Source of the DNA: Microcystis sp. T1-4
Lineage (GTDB): Bacteria > Cyanobacteriota > Cyanobacteriia > Cyanobacteriales > Microcystaceae
DNA length: 49,420 nt
Direction of reading: 5' to 3'
Assembly: GCF_000297435.1 (NCBI RefSeq)
Contig: NZ_CAIP01000155.1
Span: forward strand, 1-49,420
A program made the translations under genes and the position numbers. Within the stretch, counting starts at the first letter, position 1, and every line of letters begins with the position of its first letter. The notes beneath the pieces were generated by a model that was not told the DNA's origin, ran no database searches, and worked only from the letters and a program-made list of their open reading frames with translations. Positions 1 to 7,386 of this stretch are shown in pieces.

Positions 1-52
1 GGGTTTCATTACTTATAACCCCCTCCATTGCATAGGACAAACCGAAGAACCA

Positions 53-125
53 TAACTGATAACTGATAACTGATTACTGATTACTGATAACTGATAACTG
101 ATAACTGATAACTGATAACTGACAG
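53..125. repeat. tandem ACTGATA heptamer array
   Basis: About ten near-perfect copies of a 7-base unit (AACTGAT / ACTGATA) stand in a row just beyond the psaE terminator. The same unit forms a second array immediately after the argS stop codon at 7335-7386. There are no spacers, so it is a simple-sequence repeat and not a CRISPR. Confidence 0.9.
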
Positions 126-129
126 CTAT

Positions 130-173
130 AAAAAAACCGACCAACAAGAGAGAATTCCTGTCAGTCAGTCGGT
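130..173 (-). terminator. rho-independent terminator of psaE
   Basis: Read on the minus strand, ACCGAC (173-168) pairs with GTCGGT (141-136) around a long loop, and a run of seven T follows. It lies about 27 bases past the psaE stop, as expected for an intrinsic terminator. The long loop leaves some doubt about efficiency. Confidence 0.65.
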
Positions 174-199
174 GATGATAGGCTGAATTTTAGTCAGCT

Positions 200-433
200 T
201 TATTTCTTAGCGGGGGCAGCCTTAACGAGTTCCAATTCACTTTCAGCGAAGTTATTGGTATTCAGTCCACCGGCGCTACCACTAAAACCGTGGTAGTTAA
301 CAGTGTTAAAACGGACGATAACGGGATAGAGGATACCACTTTTATCAACACTGGCTACGGTTCCTACATCGTTGTACCAGTAAGACTCTTTCCGTTTGAC
401 TCTAACTTCGGCTCCGCGTTCGATTCCAGGCAT
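200..433 (-). CDS. psaE: photosystem I reaction centre subunit IV (PsaE)
   Basis: PsaE is a small peripheral stromal-side subunit of photosystem I that helps dock ferredoxin and supports cyclic electron flow. The 77-residue product has the family's SH3-like core: SYWYNDVGTVASVD, then YPVIVRFNTVNYHGFSGSAG and NTNNFAESELELV. Its length is normal; a short lysine/alanine tail (KAAPAKK) is added at the C-terminus. The ATG at 433 gives the expected N-terminus, one or two residues longer than most homologues. The gene stands alone with its own terminator downstream, so it is probably monocistronic. The family match is strong across the whole length. Confidence 0.97.
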   Translation of the reverse strand: MPGIERGAEVRVKRKESYWYNDVGTVASVDKSGILYPVIVRFNTVNYHGFSGSAGGLNTNNFAESELELVKAAPAKK

Positions 434-512
434 AGCTGTTGTTTTTTTTTAAGGGTTTAGTTAACAGGTTACAATCAGAGCGAATTTGCCGAAAGGGTTT
501 TTACTTTAAGTT

Positions 513-1142
513 TTATTGCAAATCTTGCCACTCTGTTTGGACGAAATGCCCCGAACGTCCCCATAGGTCTGCCTTTGGGGCAATATTAACGATTGTTAAG
601 TTAAAGGGAATGGCCGTAGTCAGGTATTTTTGGGCCGACATTCCCACATCTGGCCCGATTTGAAAAGCGGCTGCAGTGGCTAAACCTAAGCCTAATAACT
701 GAGAAATCGGACCTCTGGGGAAGATAAGATGAGTTCCTAAGACTAAGCCGGCGGTTAAGGCTAAAGTTACCGATAAATTGGTGCCACAACGCGGATGTAG
801 TGCCAATTGCCCCTCGCCATTTTTGAGACGATGAAGAGCCTGTTTGGCCGCCATTTGCAGTTCATTTGTATTAACCTGTCCGTAGAGATAAAAACCCCTA
901 TCGGTGGACAGTCCCCCCAGGGCCTCGTTATCCGCAGGGGAATGGTCAAAGGGTGATTGACGACGGGCAGCCATTTCGCTTAATACCCAGACGGTGGCGT
1001 GTTCCAAGGCGTGAACCTGTCGCAGGGTGAGAAATTCTTTCAAACCGGGGATAAAGCCGATTTGTGCCAGTAAATCGCTGTCTTGCCGGGGGGAGGGGTT
1101 TAACCAGTCAAAAGAGAGGTTAGAAGGGCTACTAGGGGTCAT
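513..1142 (-). CDS. DUF6391-type conserved cyanobacterial protein
   Basis: The 209-residue protein has no assigned reaction. It resembles a conserved cyanobacterial family (DUF6391 as I recall it). A soluble N-terminal half contains VHALEHATVWVLSE (about residues 43-56), a His/Glu-rich patch that could bind metal, and HPRCGTNLS (about 117-125). Two hydrophobic stretches follow (about 126-165), suggesting membrane attachment. Its ATG overlaps by four bases (ATGA) the end of a broken small gene upstream, so the two were probably translationally coupled. Function is unknown; confidence applies to its being a real gene. Confidence 0.8.
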   Translation of the reverse strand: MTPSSPSNLSFDWLNPSPRQDSDLLAQIGFIPGLKEFLTLRQVHALEHATVWVLSEMAARRQSPFDHSPADNEALGGLSTDRGFYLYGQVNTNELQMAAKQALHRLKNGEGQLALHPRCGTNLSVTLALTAGLVLGTHLIFPRGPISQLLGLGLATAAAFQIGPDVGMSAQKYLTTAIPFNLTIVNIAPKADLWGRSGHFVQTEWQDLQ

Positions 1143-1349
1143 AAAGTTGTGGTAGGGGGCGTTTTTTCGAGGAGGACGAGGGTGCTATAGGGTTGCAAGG
1201 CGGTGTCCCAGTAGGTGTCTTTAATGGGGATTGACCAGGGTGGTTTCGGCAAAAGGTGGAAAATCTGGCCACAGGGAAACCGCTGCTAGTTCTTGCTTTA
1301 GGTAAGAAGCGAAATGATTCCAGTTATCTGGATTGCTGGTCTTGGTCAT
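1139..1349 (-). pseudogene. small conserved gene broken by a one-base frameshift
   Basis: From ATG at 1349 the minus strand reads 42 residues beginning MTKTSNPDNWNHF and then meets TAA inside the run CCCC (1226-1229). If one C is removed, the frame continues as NPIKDTYWDTALQPYSTLVL to a TGA at 1141-1139, giving 69 residues. That TGA overlaps the ATG of the next gene as ATGA, which is typical of intact operon partners and supports the reconstructed frame. I do not recognise the product. A homopolymer sequencing error would give the same picture. Confidence 0.6.
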
Positions 1350-1364
1350 AGAAACTCTAGTCAA

Positions 1365-2066
1365 TTAGCTGTCTAAATAGGCGTTAATGATAGCAAGAGC
1401 CACTAAGGGAGCGGTAATTGTTCTCAAAATGCGTTTTCCCAATGATACAGGTAGAAAATCAGCGGCGAGCGCTTGTTCTATTTCTGCCTCCGTCCATCCC
1501 CCTTCCGGTCCGATGGCCATGGTTATCTCGGTTGATGTTTGCAATTGAGAAAGTAGCGGGGCCACTGTTCTACGGGTAACACCAATATAACAAGTTGTCT
1601 GTGGGTTAGCTCCCCGCTTAAGGATGGCTAAAAATGATTGTGGTTCTTCGATAATGGGAATAATCTGTCTTTCTGATTGTTCTACAGCTTCCCGGGCAAT
1701 TTTTCGCCAACGGTCGATTTTTTGAGGACTAGGATTGACTAAACCCCGTTCTGTCAGCAGCGGGATAATCCGATAAACTCCTAATTCGGTGGCAGCGCGG
1801 ACGATATCATCAAAGCCATTTTTGGGAATTGCTACCATTAAATTCACTTGTACTGGTAGTTCGCTAGTTTCGTTTATCGCTTCTAAAAGATGGGCCGAAT
1901 TATCAATTATTTCTGCTAACCACGCTTGTCCTTGTCCATTGAGGGCAATAAAACGTTCATGGGATTTTAAACGAACAACTTTTTTAAGATAATGACTTTG
2001 TTCGGGTGTTAAGGTAATTAACCCGTTTTCTAGGTTGTTAAAATCAAGAAGAAGACGGTAATACAA
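1365..2066 (-). CDS. rsmE: 16S rRNA (uracil(1498)-N(3))-methyltransferase RsmE
   Basis: RsmE methylates N3 of U1498 in 16S rRNA using S-adenosylmethionine, late in 30S assembly in the cytoplasm. The 233-residue product has the family layout: an N-terminal PUA-like domain (HYLKKVVRLKSHERF, about 25-39) and a SPOUT domain. The SPOUT knot signature is visible as AIGPEGGWTEAEIEQA (about 184-199) and LGKRILRTITAPLVAL near the C-terminus. Length is normal and the ATG at 2066 fits the family start. The gene stands upstream of the frameshifted small gene and the DUF6391 gene on the same strand, so the three may be co-transcribed. Confidence 0.95.
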   Translation of the reverse strand: MYYRLLLDFNNLENGLITLTPEQSHYLKKVVRLKSHERFIALNGQGQAWLAEIIDNSAHLLEAINETSELPVQVNLMVAIPKNGFDDIVRAATELGVYRIIPLLTERGLVNPSPQKIDRWRKIAREAVEQSERQIIPIIEEPQSFLAILKRGANPQTTCYIGVTRRTVAPLLSQLQTSTEITMAIGPEGGWTEAEIEQALAADFLPVSLGKRILRTITAPLVALAIINAYLDS

Positions 2067-2388
2067 GGCGGTTTAGTCTATATTGATATTGTGATTAGGA
2101 TCACTGTCAGCTATCTATTTTAGCTTTTATGGTGTTTTTGTATAGGGTTGAGAGTAGATTAGCTTATAGCAGTTATCTTAATGATGAAGTACGTAGTTTT
2201 CCTTTTGGGTAGTCAGTCGTCAATACCAAATTAGGTTATACTTCCTGTTGATGACAAAGGCTATAACTTACTATGGCCTCACCTACTCATATCTGTTATA
2301 AAATTTATCCTCATCAAGGTATCTCTTGGCAAATAAGAATTAAGACTTGACAGTCTCCACTCCCCAACCCCTAACCCCCAGAAAATCC
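2067..2388. other. intergenic region, no gene seen
   Basis: AT-rich sequence between the divergent rsmE and the small 2389 gene. It must hold both promoters, but no box is clear enough to call. I see no repeat, RNA gene or coding remnant. Confidence 0.5.
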
Positions 2389-2559
2389 ATGGACATCACT
2401 GCTAAAATTAAAGATCTGGCACAAAAATATGATATACCTCCTCAACTGCTCAAAGAAGCCATGGCTTTAGAAGTGGAAAAATTTGCTCTAAAAAATCGGC
2501 GGCTATCACCTAAAATTATCGAACTTATCGAAAAATATACCGACTCCCCACAATCATAA
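2389..2559 (+). CDS. small conserved hypothetical protein (56 aa)
   Basis: The product begins MDITAKIKDLAQKYDIPPQL and is mostly charged helix, without a signal peptide or membrane segment. ATG at 2389 is preferred over an upstream TTG at 2347, because the TTG extension is proline/threonine-rich and looks like non-coding sequence. No strong Shine-Dalgarno is visible. It precedes dndD on the same strand, but about 310 bases of MITE sequence lie between, so any operon link was broken or never existed. The helical pattern (IKDLAQKYDIPPQLLKEAM) suggests a small DNA- or protein-binding helix bundle; that is a guess. Confidence 0.55.
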   Translation: MDITAKIKDLAQKYDIPPQLLKEAMALEVEKFALKNRRLSPKIIELIEKYTDSPQS

Positions 2560-2570
2560 ATTTTATAGCT

Positions 2571-2863
2571 CTCTTGCATAATTTATTTTTGGTAAGTAGG
2601 GAGGCACAATTATTTGTAGGATGGGTTAGCGGTAGCGTAAGATGATCAGGCGTTGGTTTTCATGCTTCAAACCAACCTACGTTCATCTTATATTTAATGC
2701 CACCCACCCACTTAGTTTAAAAACGACAAAAATAAATATCAAGTTGCATAAAATCTCTAAATAAACCATTTAATTGGATTATTATTCATTCTTAATTCTC
2801 CTGATTACTGACTACTGGTTACTGAATCCTACCCAACCACAAAATTTTTGATTTTTACAAGAG
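2571..2863 (+). mobile_element. MITE family 1, copy A, with family 2 nested inside
   Basis: The left end CTCTTGCATAATT and right end TTTTTACAAGAG are imperfect inverted repeats. The internal text (TTGCATAAAATC, ACCATTTAATTG, ATTCTTAATTCTCCTGA) matches copies at 22184, 35470 and 44700. A 118-bp family 2 element (2595-2712) is inserted in the left arm. No transposase is encoded. The right end lies six bases before the dndD start codon. Confidence 0.8.
2595..2712 (-). mobile_element. MITE family 2, copy A (118 bp)
   Basis: The element begins AGTAGGGAGGCACAATTATT and ends CACCCACCCACT, with TA on both outer sides (2593-2594 and 2713-2714). It contains the inverted repeat formed by ATGCTTCAAACCAACCTACG. 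Orientation is opposite to the copies at 22225 and 23750. Confidence 0.85.
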
Positions 2864-2868
2864 TTATT

Positions 2869-4815
2869 ATGACTTTGAGACTGAAACAAATTCGCTTAAC
2901 TAATTGGAAATGTTATCCTAGTCAAAATATTACTTTTAACCTGCATCCCGACAGAAAAATTCAGATTATCTTCGGTAATAATGGCCACGGTAAAACTTCT
3001 CTGATGACAGGGATTTTATGGTGTCTCTATGGGGTAGATATTGTATCTAAAGAGACTCTGAAAACCTATTTTTATCGAGGTAAGGATGATTCTTCATCAG
3101 CAGAAGAAAAAGAAATGCGGGTAGAATTAAATTTTACTAAAAACGAGAAAAATTACTTTATCAGTCGCACAGCGAAACTAAAATTTAATGGTAGCAGTTC
3201 CTATCCTAGCGTAGAGGAAGCATTATTTTATGAAGATGGAACCATGAGAAGTAACTCTAGGGAATATATCGAAGCATTGCTTCCTAAATCTATTCGAGAT
3301 TTTTTCTGTTTTGATGGCTCAAAAATCGAACAATATACCCAGATAACTCAAACTAAAGAAGCAAAAGAAGCAATTGAAAAAGTTTTGGGTATCCCTGAAT
3401 TAAGAAACCTGCGCGATGATACAGAAAAAGCCTTACAAGAATTAGAAAAACGTTTAAATAAAGCAGAGGGAACCAGTCATGATTTTAGAGATAAGCTGCA
3501 ACAATTGGGAGAATTAGAAGAAGATATTGACCTTAAAAAAGGTCAGCTTAAAAATGCCAAAGATAACGAAAAAAATGCTGTAGTTATTCATCAGGATGCT
3601 CAAGAAAAAGCTGCTCAGATTGAAAGTTTACAAGAAAAATTGGAGGAAATTCATGATTTAGAGAACAAGCGTATTGATTGGCAATCTCAGTTAAATAACC
3701 TACAAAAGTCTATCGATTCTTGGTTAAAAAAAGCTGCGATACCTTTGCTGATTAACTTTGTGCAGGAAATGGCTGACGATTTACAAGTTACTAGCTTAAA
3801 AAGCACTTCTAAAACTAATTCTACAGCAGTTTTAAAAGCAATACTTGAGGATAAAAGCTGTCTATGTGGTCGTTGTTTAGATAAAAATTCTCGTGATTTT
3901 ATCCTTGAAAAAATTGCCGAACTAGAGTCCTTAGAAGTGGACAACGTCACCAGAATAGAAAAAGAGCAAATTAGAATTGATTTACAGGGAATTATCCGAG
4001 ATAATGCCAAATTTAGTAATTATAGTCAATGGTTTTTACAAAGAGATCGTTTAGAAGAAGAAATTGAAGAAATTAATCAACATATTAGACAGCTAAAACG
4101 GGAAAGCACAGGAATAAATCAAGACTCGGTGAGGGAGATTTGGCGAAAAGTTATCGAATCGGAAGGAAAAGTTAAGGAGATTGAAGAAAAGATCGAACGC
4201 TTGCAAAAGGAAATCGAAATCAAAGAAAAGCAATTAGAAAATTTACGCAAAGAAGTGGAAATTTTAGCTAGTGAAAATCAAACCACCTCGATGTTATCTA
4301 ATCAGGTTAAAATGGCCAGAGGTTTAAAAAATGCCACTAACGAATTAATCGAATGGCATATCGATAATTCCCAAAAAATGATTAATCAAGTAACCAGCGA
4401 TCGCTATTTACAAGTAACCAATAAACCAGAGGAATATAGAGGAGTAGAAATCACTCCCGAATACACTTTAGGAATCCGTACCATCACGGGAAAATTATTA
4501 AATCCCGATGTCTTAAGTGCCGGAGAAAAGGAAGCTTTAGCCTTTGCTTTTATCACTGGTTTAAATCAAATAACCGATACTTGTGTACCCCTAATTATGG
4601 ATACACCTTTCGGCCATTTAGACAAAGAACATCAAAAAAATATTATTAATTCCCTCCCTAATTTAAACTCCCAAGTAATTATTTTAGCCACCGATCGCGA
4701 TCTTCCCGATCGACTTTTAAATCTGCTGCTCCCCTATACTACTGATATGTTCAAAATACACCGTTTGGCTGCCGATGAAGATGCTTCCGTGATTGAAGTG
4801 ATGGAGAGTTACTAA
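2869..4815 (+). CDS. dndD: DndD-like SMC/Rad50-type ATPase (DNA phosphorothioation)
   Basis: DndD is the ATPase of the Dnd system, which replaces a non-bridging backbone oxygen of DNA with sulfur. The 648-residue product has Walker A GNNGHGKTS (36-44), long coiled coils (about 170-280 and 380-490) and a Cys hinge CLCGRC near residue 331, like a zinc hook. Near the C-terminus are the ABC signature SAGEKEALAFAFI and Walker B LIMDTPFGHLDKEH. ATG at 2869 is chosen over TTG at 2848 because MTLRLKQIRLTNWKCY is the normal SMC N-terminus and ACAAGAG sits just upstream, inside a MITE end. The stop overlaps the next ATG (TAATG). No dndA, dndB, dndC or dndE lies in the window. A generic SMC-like defence ATPase is the alternative. 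Confidence 0.8.
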   Translation: MTLRLKQIRLTNWKCYPSQNITFNLHPDRKIQIIFGNNGHGKTSLMTGILWCLYGVDIVSKETLKTYFYRGKDDSSSAEEKEMRVELNFTKNEKNYFISRTAKLKFNGSSSYPSVEEALFYEDGTMRSNSREYIEALLPKSIRDFFCFDGSKIEQYTQITQTKEAKEAIEKVLGIPELRNLRDDTEKALQELEKRLNKAEGTSHDFRDKLQQLGELEEDIDLKKGQLKNAKDNEKNAVVIHQDAQEKAAQIESLQEKLEEIHDLENKRIDWQSQLNNLQKSIDSWLKKAAIPLLINFVQEMADDLQVTSLKSTSKTNSTAVLKAILEDKSCLCGRCLDKNSRDFILEKIAELESLEVDNVTRIEKEQIRIDLQGIIRDNAKFSNYSQWFLQRDRLEEEIEEINQHIRQLKRESTGINQDSVREIWRKVIESEGKVKEIEEKIERLQKEIEIKEKQLENLRKEVEILASENQTTSMLSNQVKMARGLKNATNELIEWHIDNSQKMINQVTSDRYLQVTNKPEEYRGVEITPEYTLGIRTITGKLLNPDVLSAGEKEALAFAFITGLNQITDTCVPLIMDTPFGHLDKEHQKNIINSLPNLNSQVIILATDRDLPDRLLNLLLPYTTDMFKIHRLAADEDASVIEVMESY

Positions 4816-5222
4816 TGCAGAGAATCGATCCCAGTTTGAAGATTTATGCCTCAGAAACTTCCAGAAATTATCTACAGGTACTAAAAGATAATAAAACCTT
4901 TGAGCGCATGGTAGATGCTTATTTATTCGCCGCTGCTTTTGCCATTAAACAAGACTTCAGTATCTACGGAACCACTTTGAGCAATCGACAGGATTTAATT
5001 ACTATTAGCCAAATCGAGCCAGAAGTTATTTTAGCTTTAACCGCGGGAATTTATATTATCTGTAAAAAGAATTCCTATCCTCAACCCAGCGACGGTAAAG
5101 AAGTTTTAGATAAGATCTGTCAATACGCAGAAGTGGGATTAAGGGAATTAAAAGAACGCTGGCAAGGCAAAGTCAGCAATCAAATCCAAGCTGACATTGA
5201 GAGAATTATCAATAATCTCTAA
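4815..5222 (+). CDS. small Dnd-associated protein (DndD partner)
   Basis: The 135-residue soluble, mostly helical protein begins MQRIDPSLKIYASETSRNYL. Its ATG shares one base with the dndD stop (TAATG), so translation is coupled and the two proteins probably act together. It does not show the short basic pattern I associate with DndE. It looks closer to the small proteins annotated as dnd system-associated protein 4, from memory and not from a search. The segment IEPEVILALTAGIYIICKKN (about 76-95) is hydrophobic but helical and regular rather than a clear membrane span. It would be a regulator or loader of DndD by inference from position only. Confidence 0.65.
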   Translation: MQRIDPSLKIYASETSRNYLQVLKDNKTFERMVDAYLFAAAFAIKQDFSIYGTTLSNRQDLITISQIEPEVILALTAGIYIICKKNSYPQPSDGKEVLDKICQYAEVGLRELKERWQGKVSNQIQADIERIINNL

Positions 5223-5264
5223 AATTCTCCCTATCTAACTATCTTTTTTAGCGATAACGACAAA

Positions 5265-5516
5265 TTAGATTCTTTCCACACTGCCAAAAAAGACGGGTTC
5301 CACACGAATAGCAACGATACTAGCCGGACGTAAAACCATATATTCCCCTTGGATATTTCTGATCGGAACATTGATAAAATCGAGGGAATCGGCTTTCGGA
5401 ATTAATTCGTTACTGTACCACTTTTGAAATTCTTGGATAGTCAAAAAACGGACTTCCTCGCGATGTCCGCTGCTTAAGAACAAATGTACGGCGTATTCGT
5501 CAGCCTTTCTACTCAT
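5265..5516 (-). CDS. conserved hypothetical protein (83 aa)
   Basis: The product begins MSRKADEYAVHLFLSSGHRE and is soluble, alternating strand-like and helical segments (EVRFLTIQEFQKWY; GEYMVLRPASIVAIRVEPV). No catalytic motif is visible. It starts four bases after the stop of the 5521 gene on the same strand, so the two form an operon. I do not recognise a function; conservation as a cyanobacterial hypothetical is likely from its clean start, length and codon use, but unproven here. Confidence 0.65.
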   Translation of the reverse strand: MSRKADEYAVHLFLSSGHREEVRFLTIQEFQKWYSNELIPKADSLDFINVPIRNIQGEYMVLRPASIVAIRVEPVFFGSVERI

Positions 5517-5520
5517 TTTT

Positions 5521-6279
5521 TTAACTAATCAGATGGAATTTTTGTAATAAAGTTGCCATTAAAGGCGGAAAAGTGAGACGCAATTCGCTCAGATCCGAGA
5601 AAATTAATTTTTGGTAGCTTGGCAGGTCAAAAGCTAGTTTACCCTTTAATTCCGCCCGATTTTGATAGGTTAGCAGAATTTGTCCGCCCTGTTTACAAGC
5701 GATCGCATAACCTAATTCTACACCCACTAGGGGACTAGGCAGTAATTCCGTTTCCTTTTGGCTAATCGCCGTAGCATCGGCAATAAATAATAAACTTTTG
5801 CGAATTTGGCGTAATTGACTATCACTCAATCTGGTGACATTGCCCTCAGTTCGGGGCGTTTCTTCGATTTTTAAGGGCAAACGGGAGCGTTTATTGAGAT
5901 TTTCGACGGTTTCGGTCAAAACTGTTTTTAAAGCGGTGCTAGAGTCCTTAAATTGGCTTTGGGAGCTAAAATAAATGACGGGATCCAACCAAGCGCTGAG
6001 GTCCTGTTTAGTAAAATAAATTTCTTGGGAAATCAGGTCAATATTCGAGATGACGTAACCGCCACTACCTTCGAGGTAAAATTCCACCCTTTCCCCTTCT
6101 AGATAGCGTTGGAACCAGACAGAACCCTGTATTGTCAGACTATCATCGAGAAAATCGGCTCTTAAACCCGATTTTAAGAGACTATTGCGACTTAAGCGCA
6201 AGTCGTGGGGACGTTTGACAACCTCGCGGATAGGTTCGTATTGGTCCAGATACCAAGCTTTCAGGGCAATGATGGCCAT
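5521..6279 (-). CDS. conserved cyanobacterial hypothetical protein (252 aa)
   Basis: The protein begins MAIIALKAWYLDQYEPIREV and shows no membrane segment. ATG at 6279 is preferred over GTG at 6300, whose extra seven residues lack a ribosome site. The middle reads as beta-rich (FYLEGSGGYVISNIDLISQE), and the C-terminal half (PSPLVGVELGYAIACKQGGQ) suggests a small alpha/beta domain. It is followed four bases later by the 83-aa gene and preceded by the Mo-nitrogenase-like gene about 30 bases upstream, so the three may be one transcript. Function unknown. Confidence 0.7.
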   Translation of the reverse strand: MAIIALKAWYLDQYEPIREVVKRPHDLRLSRNSLLKSGLRADFLDDSLTIQGSVWFQRYLEGERVEFYLEGSGGYVISNIDLISQEIYFTKQDLSAWLDPVIYFSSQSQFKDSSTALKTVLTETVENLNKRSRLPLKIEETPRTEGNVTRLSDSQLRQIRKSLLFIADATAISQKETELLPSPLVGVELGYAIACKQGGQILLTYQNRAELKGKLAFDLPSYQKLIFSDLSELRLTFPPLMATLLQKFHLIS

Positions 6280-6309
6280 AGGTGTGGCGATTAAAGACAC
6301 TCACCCATT

Positions 6310-6702
6310 TTAGCAGTAAGCACCGATATCCTCTCCACATTCATCGGCAAGGTAAGAAAGAGCGCGAAATCTTAACATCATCAGGTTTTCGTAGAGGGGA
6401 TTTAGCTTGCAAAGGGGCGGAATCTCTAGAATTTTCCAGCTAAATAGGGTAATTTTCCGCGCAAAGGGACATTGAGCCGGAATTAGACGACAAATTCGAT
6501 GAGCTAGTGCGGGTGTATTAATCTCTAGGCGATCGATTCGTTGCCGCAGGGGTTGCCATAAATCCCATTTTGGTTGCGGTGACGGATTTTTCCGATTGCC
6601 TTTCGACCAAGGGGCGATCCAATTAGACACAATTATTTTATTTGTGGTATAATCTGATACATCAGCATCGGCCATAGCTTTATCTTCAATTGATTGACTC
6701 AT
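6310..6702 (-). CDS. Mo-dependent nitrogenase C-terminus-like protein
   Basis: The 130-residue product matches the small domain annotated in cyanobacteria as Mo-dependent nitrogenase, C-terminal. Its hallmarks are AHRICRLIPAQCPFARKI, IPPLCKLNPLYENLMMLRFR and the end YLADECGEDIGAYC, with conserved cysteines. Despite the name, this stand-alone family also occurs in cyanobacteria that do not fix nitrogen; its role is unknown. About 45 N-terminal residues ahead of the domain are low in conservation-like pattern, so the true start could be the Met at residue 9 or 11. No nif gene is nearby, and it should not be read as evidence for nitrogen fixation. Confidence 0.85.
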   Translation of the reverse strand: MSQSIEDKAMADADVSDYTTNKIIVSNWIAPWSKGNRKNPSPQPKWDLWQPLRQRIDRLEINTPALAHRICRLIPAQCPFARKITLFSWKILEIPPLCKLNPLYENLMMLRFRALSYLADECGEDIGAYC

Positions 6703-7334
6703 AAGGTTCTATCTGAGACTACGGGAGGGCAAATGCTCTTTGCCTAAAATCCTCTAGGACTTTCGGACATTTGACCGCTTTAACGATAACATCTCTGGGA
6801 TAAAATTACCCGTTAAGACTGCACGGGAACGCTGGGGCTGCGGCGAGGAAACTTGAACATTTGTACTAACTTTCCATCTCCGAGTTATCACCTGAAAGCT
6901 AATAGGCAACAGACGACAATAAGATAACGTCACCAGTGAGTTTAACTAGATTAATCTCTAAGCTTCCCCCAAAGATATTGGCTCTGATTAGAGCTATTTC
7001 TAGGTTAGCAAAAAGTCAGGTTTTTTCACGTCAGCATAGTACACTTTTTCTGGGTATAAAATGGCACCCAGTTTTGTCAAAGATACGCAATGCAAGGGGT
7101 GGGGTGTGGGAATTATCAATTATGAATTATCAATTATGAATTGGGTAGTTGGCTCTCTTAGGTTTGGTGGGCAAAATGTATTCTAAGATACAGTCCTGCT
7201 GGCGGTCGCAACGCGCTCGCTACGCGAGACCGAGTGGAAGGAACCACAAAGACACAAAGGACACAAAGATTGATCGATCATAGTGTAAGTTAAACTTATC
7301 ACACAGAACCTAGAAGAGCCAGGAGTTTTTTGCT
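6703..7334. other. long intergenic region, no convincing gene
   Basis: About 630 bases between the Mo-nitrogenase-like gene and the argS 3-prime side. It holds a duplicated ATTATCAATTATGA motif (7113-7139). At 7190-7270 lies a fragment, GATACAGTCCTG through GAGTGGAAGGAACCAC to AAAGGACACA, that recurs in shorter form at 18068-18125. The fragment includes the palindromic CGCGCTCGCTACGCGAG. A structured RNA in 6760-6920 is possible but I could not match any known family. Confidence 0.5.
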
Positions 7335-7386
7335 GTGAACTGATAACTGATAACTGATAACTGATAACTGATAACTGATAACTGAT
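7335..7386. repeat. tandem ACTGATA heptamer array beside argS stop
   Basis: Seven copies of the 7-base unit run directly into the argS stop codon (7387-7389). It is the same unit as at 53-125. Confidence 0.9.

Noticed and set aside
53..125. CRISPR or iteron origin
   Set aside because: The 7-bp units have no spacers, and there is no dnaA or rep gene or AT-rich melting region pattern nearby.
4815..5222. Call as DndE
   Set aside because: Sequence and start pattern do not resemble the DndE proteins I know; position alone is not enough.
6310..6702. Evidence for nitrogen fixation
   Set aside because: The stand-alone Mo-nitrogenase C-terminal-like family is common in non-fixing cyanobacteria, and no nif gene is present.
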